Origin: Bacteroidota bacterium
Lineage (GTDB): Bacteria; Bacteroidota; Bacteroidia; Flavobacteriales; Flavobacteriaceae
Assembly: GCA_023434025.1 (NCBI GenBank)
Contig: JAEYTL010000003.1
Span: forward strand, 1 to 64,000
Reading direction: 5' to 3'
DNA: 64,000 nt
Shown here: in pieces, positions 16,885 through 26,099 of the stretch
Position numbering within the stretch: position 1 is the first letter of the stretch
Layout of the letters: the number at the start of each line of letters is the position of its first letter
Translations under genes and position numbers: made by a program
The notes under the pieces: model-generated
What the model saw: the letters and a program-made list of their open reading frames with translations, nothing else
What the model was told of the DNA's origin: nothing
The model's database searches: none

Positions 16885-18860
16885 ATCGCTTATTAATCAT
16901 TCTGTTCATTATTCCTTTTATTTCATTTAGCCAAAAAGAGGGACAAGCTAAAATAGATTCCATTTTAAAACTATTACCAACAACAAAGCAAGACTCTGTT
17001 AGAGTTAACCTACTAAACGACCTTGCTTTTAATTATCAATATGTCAAACCTGAAAAGGGCATAAAATATGGCCAAGAAGCATTACAACTTGCTCAAAAAT
17101 TAAAATGGGCAAATGGAATTGGAATGGCTTACAAAAATATTGGCAACAATTATTCTGTAAATTCTGATTTTACAAAAGCACTTTCGTTTTATGAAAAATC
17201 ACTGCAATCGGGTGCTGACAAGAAGGTCATAAGCTTCACAATGCTGAGCATTGGATTAATATATACCTACCAAAGTAATTACCCAAAAGCACAAGAATAC
17301 AACTTTCAAGCTTTGAAAATGCTTGAAGAAATAAATGATCAAAAAGGTATCGCAGCCGTTTTATCAAATATTGGTATCGTTTACAGAGAGCTTCAAAAAT
17401 TTCCTCAAGCCTTAGACTATTTTGATAAAGCTTTGGTTATTAATACAAAAATGGGCAATTCTATTTATATGACGAGCAATTTCATAAATACCGGACATGT
17501 ATATAGTAACTTAAAGGATTATGAAAAAGCCATAGAATTTTATAACAAAGCTCTGGTTTTAAATGATAAAGTTGGAGATAAAACTAATAAGGCAATAACA
17601 TTAGGATCAATAGCAATGGTTCATTATTATAAAGGTGAATTTGAAAAAGCCTTAGAGTTTGCTACTGCCTCTTTAAAAATAAATGAAGAAAACCAAGACG
17701 AAAGAAATATTTCAAACAATGCAGGATTAATTGGAGATATTTATTTAGATATGGCTCATGCTACAAATGACAAAAAGAAACAACAAGACCTATTAATTAA
17801 CTCAAAAAAATATTTAAATACATCACTTGATATACAACTCAAACAAAGTAATTGGAAAGAAATTGCATTTAATTACGAGCAACTATCAAAAATAGAAGTA
17901 TTGCTTGATAACTATAAAGAAGCTAATAATTATAGCATCAAGGCTTCCACTTATAAAGATTCTGTGTATAACGAAGACACCAAAGAAACCATAAAAAACT
18001 TAGAAGATAAAAGAGCCATAGAACTCCGCGATAAAGAAATACAATTAAACAGGCTCACTTTAGAAACAAAAGAAAAACAAAAATGGCTTTATATTGGTGG
18101 CATACTTCTTATGGGAATCATTGGAACATTATTGTATTATCAAAGCAGAAACAGACAAAAAACCAACCTAAAGCTACAACTTTTGAATACCGAATTAGAA
18201 CAAGCCAACCGTATTAAAACCCGATTTTTCAGCATACTCAATCACGATCTGCGAAGTCCCGTGGCCAATCTGATTCACTTTTTACATCTGCAAAAAGAAA
18301 ATCCCGAACTGCTCGATGAAGTCACCAAAAACCGCCTGCAAAATAAAACCATTTCGGGGGCGGAAAACCTCCTTACTTCGATGGAAGATATTCTGTTGTG
18401 GAGCAAAGGCCAGATGGAAAATTTCAAACCGGAACCTAAAAAAATCAGTGTCAGTCAGTTATTTGACGACAATAAAAAGGTATTTTCGGGTTATCAGAAC
18501 ATTGCGTTCGACTATCAGAATCCGGATTCAATTGTATTATTCACGGATGAAAATTATTTAAAAACCATTATCCGAAACCTGACCAGTAATGCCATCAATG
18601 TTTTTACCACTACTCAAAAACCAACGATCGTTTGGAAAGCATGGCAGGAAAACGGAAAAACCTGTTTATCTATTTCCGACAATGGTCCGGGAGCATCGCA
18701 GGAACAATTTAAAGCCTTGTATGACGACAAGGAAGTTGTTGGTATAAAATCCGGCCTGGGGCTGCACTTGATCCGGGATTTGGCAAAAGCAATTGATTGT
18801 GAGATTACATTAGATTCAAAATTAAATGAAGGAACTACTTTTATTTTAAGCTTAAAATAA
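16881..18860 (+). CDS. TPR-containing sensor histidine kinase
   Basis: A 659-residue membrane kinase. A signal peptide (ending ISFSQ) is followed by about eight tetratricopeptide repeats (residues 40-350) that must lie in the periplasm. A coiled segment and one transmembrane helix at about 400-418 precede the cytoplasmic HisKA domain (NHDLRSPV, His455) and HATPase domain (SDNGPG, GLGLHLIRDLA). It is the partner of the LytTR regulator through the 4-base overlap. The periplasmic TPRs suggest it senses a protein or peptide ligand. Confidence 0.92.
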   Translation: MNRLLIILFIIPFISFSQKEGQAKIDSILKLLPTTKQDSVRVNLLNDLAFNYQYVKPEKGIKYGQEALQLAQKLKWANGIGMAYKNIGNNYSVNSDFTKALSFYEKSLQSGADKKVISFTMLSIGLIYTYQSNYPKAQEYNFQALKMLEEINDQKGIAAVLSNIGIVYRELQKFPQALDYFDKALVINTKMGNSIYMTSNFINTGHVYSNLKDYEKAIEFYNKALVLNDKVGDKTNKAITLGSIAMVHYYKGEFEKALEFATASLKINEENQDERNISNNAGLIGDIYLDMAHATNDKKKQQDLLINSKKYLNTSLDIQLKQSNWKEIAFNYEQLSKIEVLLDNYKEANNYSIKASTYKDSVYNEDTKETIKNLEDKRAIELRDKEIQLNRLTLETKEKQKWLYIGGILLMGIIGTLLYYQSRNRQKTNLKLQLLNTELEQANRIKTRFFSILNHDLRSPVANLIHFLHLQKENPELLDEVTKNRLQNKTISGAENLLTSMEDILLWSKGQMENFKPEPKKISVSQLFDDNKKVFSGYQNIAFDYQNPDSIVLFTDENYLKTIIRNLTSNAINVFTTTQKPTIVWKAWQENGKTCLSISDNGPGASQEQFKALYDDKEVVGIKSGLGLHLIRDLAKAIDCEITLDSKLNEGTTFILSLK

Positions 18861-18861
18861 A

Positions 18862-18886
18862 AAAGCCTGACTAAACATCAGGCTCT
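18862..18886. terminator. terminator between kinase gene and trxA
   Basis: AGCCTGA (18864-18870) / TCAGGCT (18878-18884) hairpin. On the minus strand it is followed by TTTTTTA, so it best ends the trxA transcript and may also act on the plus strand. Confidence 0.75.
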
Positions 18887-18910
18887 TAAAAAGTTCTCTT
18901 TCATTATTTT

Positions 18911-19228
18911 TTATAACAACGCATCAATTGCATCGGTATAATTTTTCTTGGGAGCTACGCCCACTTGTCTTCCCACTACTTCTCCGTTTTGAAAAACCAA
19001 AACGGTTGGAATGTTTCTAACGCCGTATTTTGCAGCAAACTCCTGGTTTGCGTCAACGTCCACTTTTCCAACAACCGCTTTCCCTTCATATTCTGTTGCG
19101 ATTTCGTCGATAACCGGCCCAACCATTCTGCATGGCCCGCACCAGGCTGCCCAAAAATCTACTACTACCGGTTTGTCTGATTTTAAAACTACTTCATCAA
19201 AAGTAGCATCTGTAATTGCTAATGCCAT
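18911..19228 (-). CDS. trxA: thioredoxin
   Basis: A 105-residue cytosolic disulfide reductase with the classic active site WAAWCGPCRM (Cys30, Cys33) and the cis-proline region RNIPTVLVF. Length and motifs match canonical TrxA, which feeds electrons to ribonucleotide reductase, peroxiredoxins and Msr enzymes. It is a single gene, with a TAACTTTG box 45 bases upstream and a terminator behind. Confidence 0.97.
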   Translation of the reverse strand: MALAITDATFDEVVLKSDKPVVVDFWAAWCGPCRMVGPVIDEIATEYEGKAVVGKVDVDANQEFAAKYGVRNIPTVLVFQNGEVVGRQVGVAPKKNYTDAIDALL

Positions 19229-19272
19229 TTTTTATATTTTTTATTGATTAATGCTGTTGTATTTTAACGTTA

Positions 19273-19280
19273 CAAAGTTA
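19273..19280 (-). promoter_or_regulatory. -7 element upstream of trxA
   Basis: TAACTTTG on the minus strand. No TTG at suitable distance was found, so this is only a half match. Confidence 0.35.
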
Positions 19281-19510
19281 AAAATTTAAAACTTAAGGAA
19301 GTGTTAATTGAAAATTAGTTTTGGTTATGAATGTATTGGTGGAATTGATGGGGACAAATAATGACATTAAAGGGATTTAAACCTTTTTGATTGAAGCGAA
19401 AAATAGGAGTTTTTCCAGATTTTAGGCATAACAGTAAAAAAACAGGTAAAATCTGGGAGAGAAAGACCATTTTGCAGTCAATTGAAAAAGTTTAAACTAC
19501 TTGATAAAAA
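19281..19510. other. intergenic stretch without recognised content
   Basis: AT-rich sequence between the trxA promoter region and the 3' end of the broken transposase. I see no open frame with coding character, no strong hairpin and no copy of the palindromes found at the other side of the transposase. Confidence 0.5.
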
Positions 19511-20126
19511 CTAAAAATTAAAATTAAGCTTAGGTGGATTCTTATGAAGATAGGTAAAATTCTCCAAATCATCAAACTGATCAATTACAAATTGCTTTTT
19601 AATATCAGTTCTTAAATCAGACACAATCGCTTTGTAAGAAGAAAATTTGTACGTTTTAAAATTTTGCTTTAGTTCAATCGGGTTTCGATGAATGTATAAA
19701 ATTAAATTTCTTAAATATTCATCATTTTCAATTCTCTTTCTTTTGAATGGTGATTCAAGTAATGATCTGTGTCTATTTTCAACTTTATTAAAAGCTTGTG
19801 TATTGAAATTAAAAAATTCCGCAAATTGTTTACTAAACTATTGAATTTTTTGAATGAAGTCCATTCTCCTGTAAAGCTTTGTCAACGTTTTGAACTTTGA
19901 CAAAGCTATCAGAATTCACGTTTTTAACTCTTATCAAAAAATGAAAATGATTTGGCATTAAACAATAAGCATAAACTTCAATAAAACTTGAAAGATACTT
20001 TTTAAATCTTGATAAGAAAAAATGATAGTTTTCTTCATCTATAAAAACAGAACAACTGTTAATCCCTCGATTATAAATATGATAAAAATGATCAGCTTCC
20101 AGAGTATCACAGACTATGTTTGACAT
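19511..20126 (-). pseudogene. REP-associated tyrosine transposase (Y1_Tnp/RAYT), frameshifted
   Basis: The first frame (20126-19833, 97 residues) carries the HUH motif MPNHFHFLI and the start FYHIYNRGINS of IS200-type Y1 transposases. It hits TAG at 19833. Shifting one base gives a frame that continues without a stop to TAG at 19511 and encodes the rest: SKQFAEFF, then ENRHRSLLESPFKRKRIEN, then LYIHRNPIEL with the catalytic Tyr region, ending NPPKLNFNF. One extra T in GTTTAG explains the break. It is therefore a nearly intact RAYT with a single +1 frameshift. Its coding region and upstream flank contain matching palindromes. Confidence 0.82.
19875..19907. repeat. palindrome inside the transposase coding sequence
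   Basis: AGCTTTGTC (19875-19883) / GACAAAGCT (19899-19907). Positions 19888-19905 share the 18-mer TTTTGAACTTTGACAAAG with the palindrome upstream of the gene (20165-20182). It encodes SFVKVQNVDKA in the transposase frame. Confidence 0.7.
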
Positions 20127-20153
20127 GGCTTATATTTTTTTAATGCACCAATT

Positions 20154-20185
20154 AACCTTTGTCTTTTTGAACTTTGACAAAGGTT
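20154..20185. repeat. REP-like palindrome upstream of the transposase
   Basis: AACCTTTGTC (20154-20163) / GACAAAGGTT (20176-20185) with a 12-base loop, 27 bases before the transposase ATG and just after the dnaE stop. It has the size and stem form of REP sequences mobilised by RAYT enzymes. Confidence 0.7.
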
Positions 20186-20198
20186 GGGAAGATAAAAT

Positions 20199-23100
20199 CT
20201 AATTCAACCTAAAATCCACCTGCTTTTTCTCCAACTCACTCAACAACTCATTTGAAATCTGAACTTTTAATTTTCGGCTTGGCATGGTTAGTTTGGTAAC
20301 CATCCTGATTTCTTCGGTCGGTGTATCTATTTCTATTTCAATATCTTCTAAATTTTCGATATCTAAATCGTCATCCGCAGTTGTCACAACAGGTTTAATT
20401 TCTATTTCTTTTTTTACTTTCTCTAACTCCATTACTTCAAACGTAACCGAATTATCGCCTTGGAATGTTTTAAAAATAGCACTCAACTCGGCAATTAAAT
20501 TTTGTTGCAAAGCCATAATGTCCATTTGAATGGTCAGTTTTTTTGCAAATTGCGGCAATACATCCTGTAAATATTGAATCAGCTGAAACTGAATTCTTGG
20601 CTCTCCCTTTTTACCGGTGTCTTTATTTGCCCATCCTTCGCGAACCAGAACTTTCATAAACGTAAAATTATTCTGGATGATAAAATGCCTGAACTTTAAA
20701 TATTCTTCGCCGTAAATTCTGAACTCATAACTCTCATCATATCCTTCTAACATAAACGAAGCCCATCCTTTTCCGTTTTGAGCTACCCGGTGCTGTACAT
20801 TGGTTATAATACCACCAAAGGTCAACGTTTTATTCACGTGTTGCTCCAAATTTTTAAGGTATTCTAATCTAGAATTGCAGAAATATTTCATCTCAAACCG
20901 GAAATCATCCAACGGATGTCCGGAAATATAGATTCCGACCACTTCTTTTTCTTTGGCCAGTTTTTCCATGGTACTCCATTCATCACAAGGCGGAACTTGC
21001 GGTTCGGCTATCTGCACATCGCTGGCTTCACCAAACAAACTTACCTGTGCCGAATTTTCATTTTCCTGAAACTTAGCTCCAAAACGCATGGCTTTTTCCA
21101 AGAACGTAATATTGTCGCCGTCATGATGAAAATATTGTGCCCGGTGTGTCGTGGCAAAACAATCAAAACCACCTGCTAAAGCAAGGTTTTCAAAGGCTTT
21201 TTTGTTGGCTGCCCGCAAATCTATCCGCTTTGCCAGATCAAAAACAGATTTATATTTTCCGTCTTTTATCCGGTTTTGTACGATGGTTTCCACAGCACCG
21301 GCTCCTACTCCTTTGATGGCTCCCATTCCGAAACGGATCGCACCATCATCGTTTACGGTAAATTTATAAAACGATTCATTTACATCCGGACTCAATACCT
21401 TCATACCCATTCGCTTACATTCTTCCATAAAAAATGAAACCTGCTTGATGTCGTTCATATTGTTAGAAAGTACGGCTGCCATATATTCCGCCGGATAATG
21501 AGCCTTGAGATAAGCCGTTTGATAACCAATCCAGGCATAGCATGTGGAGTGCGACTTGTTGAAGGCATAACTCGCAAAAGCTTCCCAGTCAGTCCAGATT
21601 TTATCTAACTTTTGAGCATCATGTCCTTTGGCAACAGCCTGATCGATGAATTTGGACTTCATTTTATCCAATACATCTTTTTGCTTTTTACCCATCGCTT
21701 TACGAAGTACGTCGGCATCACCTTTGGAAAATCCGGCTAATTTTTGCGAAAGCAACATCACCTGCTCCTGATAAACGGTGATTCCGTATGTTTCTGCCAG
21801 GTATTCTTCGCAGGCATCTAAATCATAAGTAATTTCTTCTTCCCCATTCTTACGCCTTACAAAGGAAGGAATATACTCTAACGGACCGGGACGGTAGAGT
21901 GCATTCATGGCTATCAAATCACCAAATACCGTGGGCTTTAAATCACGAAGGTATTTTTGCATTCCAACCGACTCATACTGGAAGATCCCGACCGTTTCGC
22001 CTCGTTGAAATAATTCGTATGTTTTAACATCGTCAATCGGAAAAGTATCCGGATCGAGTTCTTTACCGGTTCGGTATTTAATTAGTTTAACCGTATCTTT
22101 AATAAGCGTAAGCGTTTTTAAACCCAAAAAGTCCATTTTTAATAACCCGGCACTTTCTACTACTGAGTTATCAAACTGGGTTACATACAATTCCGAATCT
22201 TTGGCTGTTGAAACGGGCACAAAGTTCGTAATATCATCAGGCGTAATAATCACGCCACAAGCGTGAATTCCGGTATTTCGCAGAGAACCTTCTAATACTT
22301 TGGCCTGTTGTATGGTTTCGCCTGCCAGATCACCTTCGTTGGCTATATCGATCAGTTGCTTGACATTTTCAAATTCATCTGAGCGAACAGCCTTTTTTAC
22401 TTCTTCGATAGAATCGGACAAAAACCGGGCTAAACTCCATTTTCCCGGCATCATTCCCGGAATTAGTTTGGCTAATTTATCCGCTTCAAAAAGAGGTAAA
22501 TCCAGCACACGGGCGGTATCTCTCAACGATGATTTGGTCGCCATTTTACCATAGGTAATGATTTGAGCCACCTGATTTGACCCGTATTTATCAATCACAT
22601 ACTGCATCACGCGTCCACGCCCTTCGTCATCAAAATCAATATCAATATCCGGCATGGAAACCCTGTCCGGATTTAAGAAACGCTCAAAAAGCAAATCGTA
22701 TTCCAAAGGATCTACATTTGTAATCCACAAACAGTAAGCCACCACGGAGCCTGCTGCCGAACCACGTCCGGGTCCAACCGAAACGTCCATTTCCCGGGCA
22801 GCTCTGATGAAATCCTGAACAATCAAAAAGTAGCCCGGATAACCTGTATTCTCAATGGTTTTTAACTCAAAATCCAGCCGTTCTTCTATTTCGGGCGTAA
22901 TGGTTCCATATCTTTTTTTGGCTCCTTCGTAGGTAAGGTGTCTCAAATATAAATTCTCCCCTCTTTTCCCTCCATCTTCTTCATCTTCCGGCACTAAAAA
23001 CTCTTCCGGTATATTAAATTTTGGCAGTAAAACACCGCGAGCCAAATCATAGATTTCAATTTTATCAACTATCTCATTAATATTAACGATAGCTTCAGGC

Positions 23101-24716
23101 AAATCGGCAAAGAGTTTTTTCATCTCATCACCCGACTTGAAATAATATTCCTGATTAGGTAATCCGTTGCGATAGCCACGCCCCCTTCCAATTGGAGTAG
23201 CCTGTTTTTCACCATCGCGAACGCAAAGCAAAATATCGTGGGCATTGGCGTCATTTTTATCTACATAAAAAACATTATTGGTTGCCACTATTTTCACATT
23301 ATGCTTTCGGGCTAAAGAAATTAGCGAAGCATTTACGCGGTTTTCATCTTCCTGGTGGTGCCGCATGAGTTCAATGTAAAAATCATCACCAAATTCATTT
23401 TTCCACCAAAGCAAAGCTTCTTCAGCCTGATTTTCGCCAATATTTAATAGCTTATTCGGAATTTCGCCGGACAAACTCCCGGACAAAACAATCAAATCAT
23501 CTTTGTATTGCCGAATTACATCTTTGTCAATTCGGGGAACATAATAAAACCCGTCCGTATAACCAATAGAAGACATTTTGGCCAAATTATGATAGCCGTT
23601 CTTATTCTTAGCTAAAAAAACCACCTGATAACCGTTGTCTTTACGGGTTTTATCTTTGTGGTTATCGCATACAAAAAATTCGCATCCCACAATAGGTTTA
23701 ATAATTGTTTCGACAGGATTTTCTCCGGCCTCTGCAGCCGCTTTATTCTTAGCCTCAGCCGATTTGTTGTGGTATAGCACATCTCTGACAAAATGAAAAG
23801 CTCCCATCATGTTGCCGATATCCGTCATCGCCACCGCCGGCATTTTATTTTTAACGGTTGCCTTGACCAAATCTGAAACTGAAATGGTAGATTGAAGTAC
23901 CGAAAATTGTGAATGATTGTGCAGATGTACAAAATCAACCTCAGCTAAAATGGCCTGATTTTGTTCATAATCAATATCAGAAACCGTCTTGGGCTGTTCT
24001 TTTTGAAGTTGCCGGCGAATGGCTTCAGAAGCTTCCTTCAGATTAATATGCTTTAAGCCAATAAGTTGAATCTCTTTTGGATTATGCTCACTAAAATGCT
24101 TGAAATAATCCGCCGGAACGTCGAGTTCTTCTTTGGTAAAGCCTTGCTCTCTTCTTATTAATTCCAAAAAACACCGGGTGGTCGCTTCAACGTCTGCCGT
24201 AGCATTGTGAGCCTCTGCAAACGGTTCTCCAAAAAGAAACTCATGCAGTTCAGTCAGGGTCGGCAATTTGTATTTACCACCCCTACCGCCCGGCAGCTTC
24301 AATAAATCAGCCGTCACCTCAGTACACGTATCCAAAACAGGCATTGCACTCATCGGAGAATCAACATTCATCCGATAGAGTTCACACCCCATAATATTGA
24401 TATCAAATCCTACATTCTGACCAACAATAAATTTGGCTTTACGTAGTGCAATGTTGAATTTTTCCAATACTTCGCTTAACGGCACACCTTTTTGTTGTGC
24501 CAATTCCGTAGAAATGCCATGAATCCGTTCAGCGTCATAAGGAATATTGAATCCGTCCGGTTGCACCAGATAATCCTGGTGTTCAACCAAATTCCCCATT
24601 TCATCATGCAACTGCCAGGCAATCTGAATACAACGCGGCCAGTTATCGGTATCGGTCAGCGGTGCATCCCATCGCTTAGGCAAACCGGTAGTTTCGGTAT
24701 CGAATATTAAATACAT
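20199..24716 (-). CDS. dnaE: DNA polymerase III alpha subunit with N-terminal proofreading exonuclease domain
   Basis: A 1505-residue replicative polymerase. Residues 1-190 form a DnaQ-type 3'-5' exonuclease (FDTETTGLP with Asp6/Glu8, and HNATADVEATT). The PHP domain begins near 267 (FVHLHNHSQFSVLQ). The polymerase palm contains PDIDIDF near residue 688, and the tail has helix-hairpin-helix and OB-fold regions (FGGIITNVQHRV) before a C-terminal extension. Standalone DnaE proteins are about 1160 residues; the extra length is the fused exonuclease, a form common in Bacteroidota. The gene has its own promoter. Confidence 0.95.
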   Translation of the reverse strand: MYLIFDTETTGLPKRWDAPLTDTDNWPRCIQIAWQLHDEMGNLVEHQDYLVQPDGFNIPYDAERIHGISTELAQQKGVPLSEVLEKFNIALRKAKFIVGQNVGFDINIMGCELYRMNVDSPMSAMPVLDTCTEVTADLLKLPGGRGGKYKLPTLTELHEFLFGEPFAEAHNATADVEATTRCFLELIRREQGFTKEELDVPADYFKHFSEHNPKEIQLIGLKHINLKEASEAIRRQLQKEQPKTVSDIDYEQNQAILAEVDFVHLHNHSQFSVLQSTISVSDLVKATVKNKMPAVAMTDIGNMMGAFHFVRDVLYHNKSAEAKNKAAAEAGENPVETIIKPIVGCEFFVCDNHKDKTRKDNGYQVVFLAKNKNGYHNLAKMSSIGYTDGFYYVPRIDKDVIRQYKDDLIVLSGSLSGEIPNKLLNIGENQAEEALLWWKNEFGDDFYIELMRHHQEDENRVNASLISLARKHNVKIVATNNVFYVDKNDANAHDILLCVRDGEKQATPIGRGRGYRNGLPNQEYYFKSGDEMKKLFADLPEAIVNINEIVDKIEIYDLARGVLLPKFNIPEEFLVPEDEEDGGKRGENLYLRHLTYEGAKKRYGTITPEIEERLDFELKTIENTGYPGYFLIVQDFIRAAREMDVSVGPGRGSAAGSVVAYCLWITNVDPLEYDLLFERFLNPDRVSMPDIDIDFDDEGRGRVMQYVIDKYGSNQVAQIITYGKMATKSSLRDTARVLDLPLFEADKLAKLIPGMMPGKWSLARFLSDSIEEVKKAVRSDEFENVKQLIDIANEGDLAGETIQQAKVLEGSLRNTGIHACGVIITPDDITNFVPVSTAKDSELYVTQFDNSVVESAGLLKMDFLGLKTLTLIKDTVKLIKYRTGKELDPDTFPIDDVKTYELFQRGETVGIFQYESVGMQKYLRDLKPTVFGDLIAMNALYRPGPLEYIPSFVRRKNGEEEITYDLDACEEYLAETYGITVYQEQVMLLSQKLAGFSKGDADVLRKAMGKKQKDVLDKMKSKFIDQAVAKGHDAQKLDKIWTDWEAFASYAFNKSHSTCYAWIGYQTAYLKAHYPAEYMAAVLSNNMNDIKQVSFFMEECKRMGMKVLSPDVNESFYKFTVNDDGAIRFGMGAIKGVGAGAVETIVQNRIKDGKYKSVFDLAKRIDLRAANKKAFENLALAGGFDCFATTHRAQYFHHDGDNITFLEKAMRFGAKFQENENSAQVSLFGEASDVQIAEPQVPPCDEWSTMEKLAKEKEVVGIYISGHPLDDFRFEMKYFCNSRLEYLKNLEQHVNKTLTFGGIITNVQHRVAQNGKGWASFMLEGYDESYEFRIYGEEYLKFRHFIIQNNFTFMKVLVREGWANKDTGKKGEPRIQFQLIQYLQDVLPQFAKKLTIQMDIMALQQNLIAELSAIFKTFQGDNSVTFEVMELEKVKKEIEIKPVVTTADDDLDIENLEDIEIEIDTPTEEIRMVTKLTMPSRKLKVQISNELLSELEKKQVDFRLN

Positions 24717-24782
24717 TGCTATTTTGATTTTTGATTAATGAAGCAAAAAACACCGGGATTCTCACCGTCTTATTCCATAGCT

Positions 24783-24813
24783 CAAAAATACATTTTAAGG
24801 AAGATAATTTCAA
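24783..24813 (-). promoter_or_regulatory. promoter of dnaE
   Basis: Minus-strand TTG (24813-24811), a 20-base spacer and TATTTTTG (24790-24783), about 66 bases before the dnaE ATG. Confidence 0.55.
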
Positions 24814-24831
24814 TTTTAGTTATCAACAAAA

Positions 24832-24868
24832 ATAAAAAAAGCCATTCTGATTAACCCAGAATGGCTTT
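24832..24868 (-). terminator. intrinsic terminator of the RRM protein gene
   Basis: A 12-bp stem AAAGCCATTCTG / CAGAATGGCTTT followed on the minus strand by a run of seven T. Confidence 0.9.
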
Positions 24869-24887
24869 GTAAAACTATTAAGAAAAT

Positions 24888-25247
24888 TTAGTATCTTCCT
24901 CCTCCACGGCTGTTTCCACCGCCGTTGTAACCACCGCCTCCGCGATTTCCGCCTCCATAACCTCCGCCTGAACGGTTGTTATTAAAGCTTCTTCTCTCGC
25001 CTTCCGGTTTTGGTTCTGATTTGTTTACCACGATAGCACGACCTTGCACGGTAGCTCCGTTTAGTTCGTCAATTGCTTTCTGCCCTTCTTCTTCATTAGG
25101 CATTTCAACAAAACCAAATCCTTTACTTCTACCGGTAAATTTATCCGTGATTACTTTTACAGAGTCAACAACTCCATAAGCCTCGAAAGACTCTCTTAAA
25201 TCTGCTTCCTCAATGCTCCAAGGAAGGCTTCCTACAAAAATGTTCAT
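24888..25247 (-). CDS. RRM RNA-binding protein with glycine-rich tail
   Basis: A 119-residue protein with one RNA recognition motif: RNP2 NIFVGSLP (residues 2-9) and RNP1 KGFGFVEM (42-49). A low-complexity tail of Gly/Arg/Asn/Tyr follows from about residue 88. Such proteins in Bacteroidota and cyanobacteria are RNA chaperones, often cold-responsive. A TACCTTTG box is 20 bases upstream of the ATG and a strong terminator follows. Confidence 0.94.
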   Translation of the reverse strand: MNIFVGSLPWSIEEADLRESFEAYGVVDSVKVITDKFTGRSKGFGFVEMPNEEEGQKAIDELNGATVQGRAIVVNKSEPKPEGERRSFNNNRSGGGYGGGNRGGGGYNGGGNSRGGGRY

Positions 25248-25267
25248 AAAAATAATATTATTTGAAA

Positions 25268-25275
25268 CAAAGGTA
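25268..25275 (-). promoter_or_regulatory. -7 element upstream of the RRM protein gene
   Basis: TACCTTTG on the minus strand; no -33 element at normal spacing was found. Confidence 0.35.
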
Positions 25276-25338
25276 AACTAATAAAACGGCAATCAGGCTT
25301 AAAAAACAATTTTTATTTTATAAATTACTGAAAATAAA

Positions 25339-25380
25339 TAAAAAAAGCCACTTCTAAACATAAAGAAGTAGCTTTTTTAT
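25339..25380 (-). terminator. intrinsic terminator of the DUF6252 gene
   Basis: Stem AAAAAAGCCACTTCT / AGAAGTAGCTTTTTT with one mismatch. On the minus strand it runs into T residues, about 20 bases after the stop. Confidence 0.85.
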
Positions 25381-25398
25381 AAGTTTATTTTTATTTTC

Positions 25399-25893
25399 TT
25401 AATCCTCTGTTCCAACCACAGGCACTTTATAAAAAACTCCCTGATTAAAATTTAAAATTTCCCCACCCAGCGGATTATTGGCCATATTAACCGCATTAAA
25501 TCTGAAAGAACCTGAAACCGTTCCGTTTACCGCATCAAATTCGGTGATCTTGATTTCTCCGTCACCCTGATAATCTTCGTCTGTCGTTACACCGGTACTG
25601 TAAAACAACTCACTGTTATCGTAATTAAAAACAAAACTGGCAGCCCTCGATTGGCTTTGCCCCAAAACATAGATGCCGATATTTCTGGAAGGCACCCTGA
25701 GCGTCATGGTTTGCAAACGGGCTTTGGCCGTTATTACCAAACCTCCACTAGGCTGCAAAACCGCATCAGAATCAATTGCTCTCCAAAAAGAGTTTTCCAA
25801 TCTTCCCTGAACGGAAGGTGAATTTAACACCACATCTTCTTCGCAGGAAATAAATAAAAAAACGAGAGCCAAAAGAGAAAAAAAGTTTTTCAT
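25399..25893 (-). CDS. DUF6252-type lipoprotein
   Basis: A 164-residue lipoprotein (lipobox FISC, Cys about residue 17). The mature domain begins LENSFWRAID and contains TMTLRVPSRNIGIYVLG and GTVSGSFRFNA, the pattern of the DUF6252 family found across flavobacteria. The family's function is not known. The gene is a single transcription unit ending in a strong terminator. Confidence 0.8.
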   Translation of the reverse strand: MKNFFSLLALVFLFISCEEDVVLNSPSVQGRLENSFWRAIDSDAVLQPSGGLVITAKARLQTMTLRVPSRNIGIYVLGQSQSRAASFVFNYDNSELFYSTGVTTDEDYQGDGEIKITEFDAVNGTVSGSFRFNAVNMANNPLGGEILNFNQGVFYKVPVVGTED

Positions 25894-26016
25894 TGTATCA
25901 GTTAAGTTTACTTTCTAAAGTACAAAAATAGTTTTTCTGCCGAATAAATGACATACTTTTTTGTTAAAAACATTCAAAACACGATGAATCAAAGAATTTG
26001 AATAATTTTTTAAACG

Positions 26017-26050
26017 TTGATTTCTATTCCAAAAAACTTTTATATATTTG
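26017..26050 (+). promoter_or_regulatory. promoter of rpsP-rimM
   Basis: TTG (26017-26019), a 23-base spacer and TATATTTG (26043-26050), 49 bases before the rpsP ATG. Confidence 0.55.
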
Positions 26051-26099
26051 CACCCTCAATTAACAGAGGTCGAGTACCTCACAATTTAATCACACGATT

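Noticed and set aside
20154..20185. Palindrome after dnaE as transcription terminator
   Set aside because: The stem is good but no T run follows on the minus strand, and the sequence matches the palindrome inside the transposase, so a REP-like element is the better reading.
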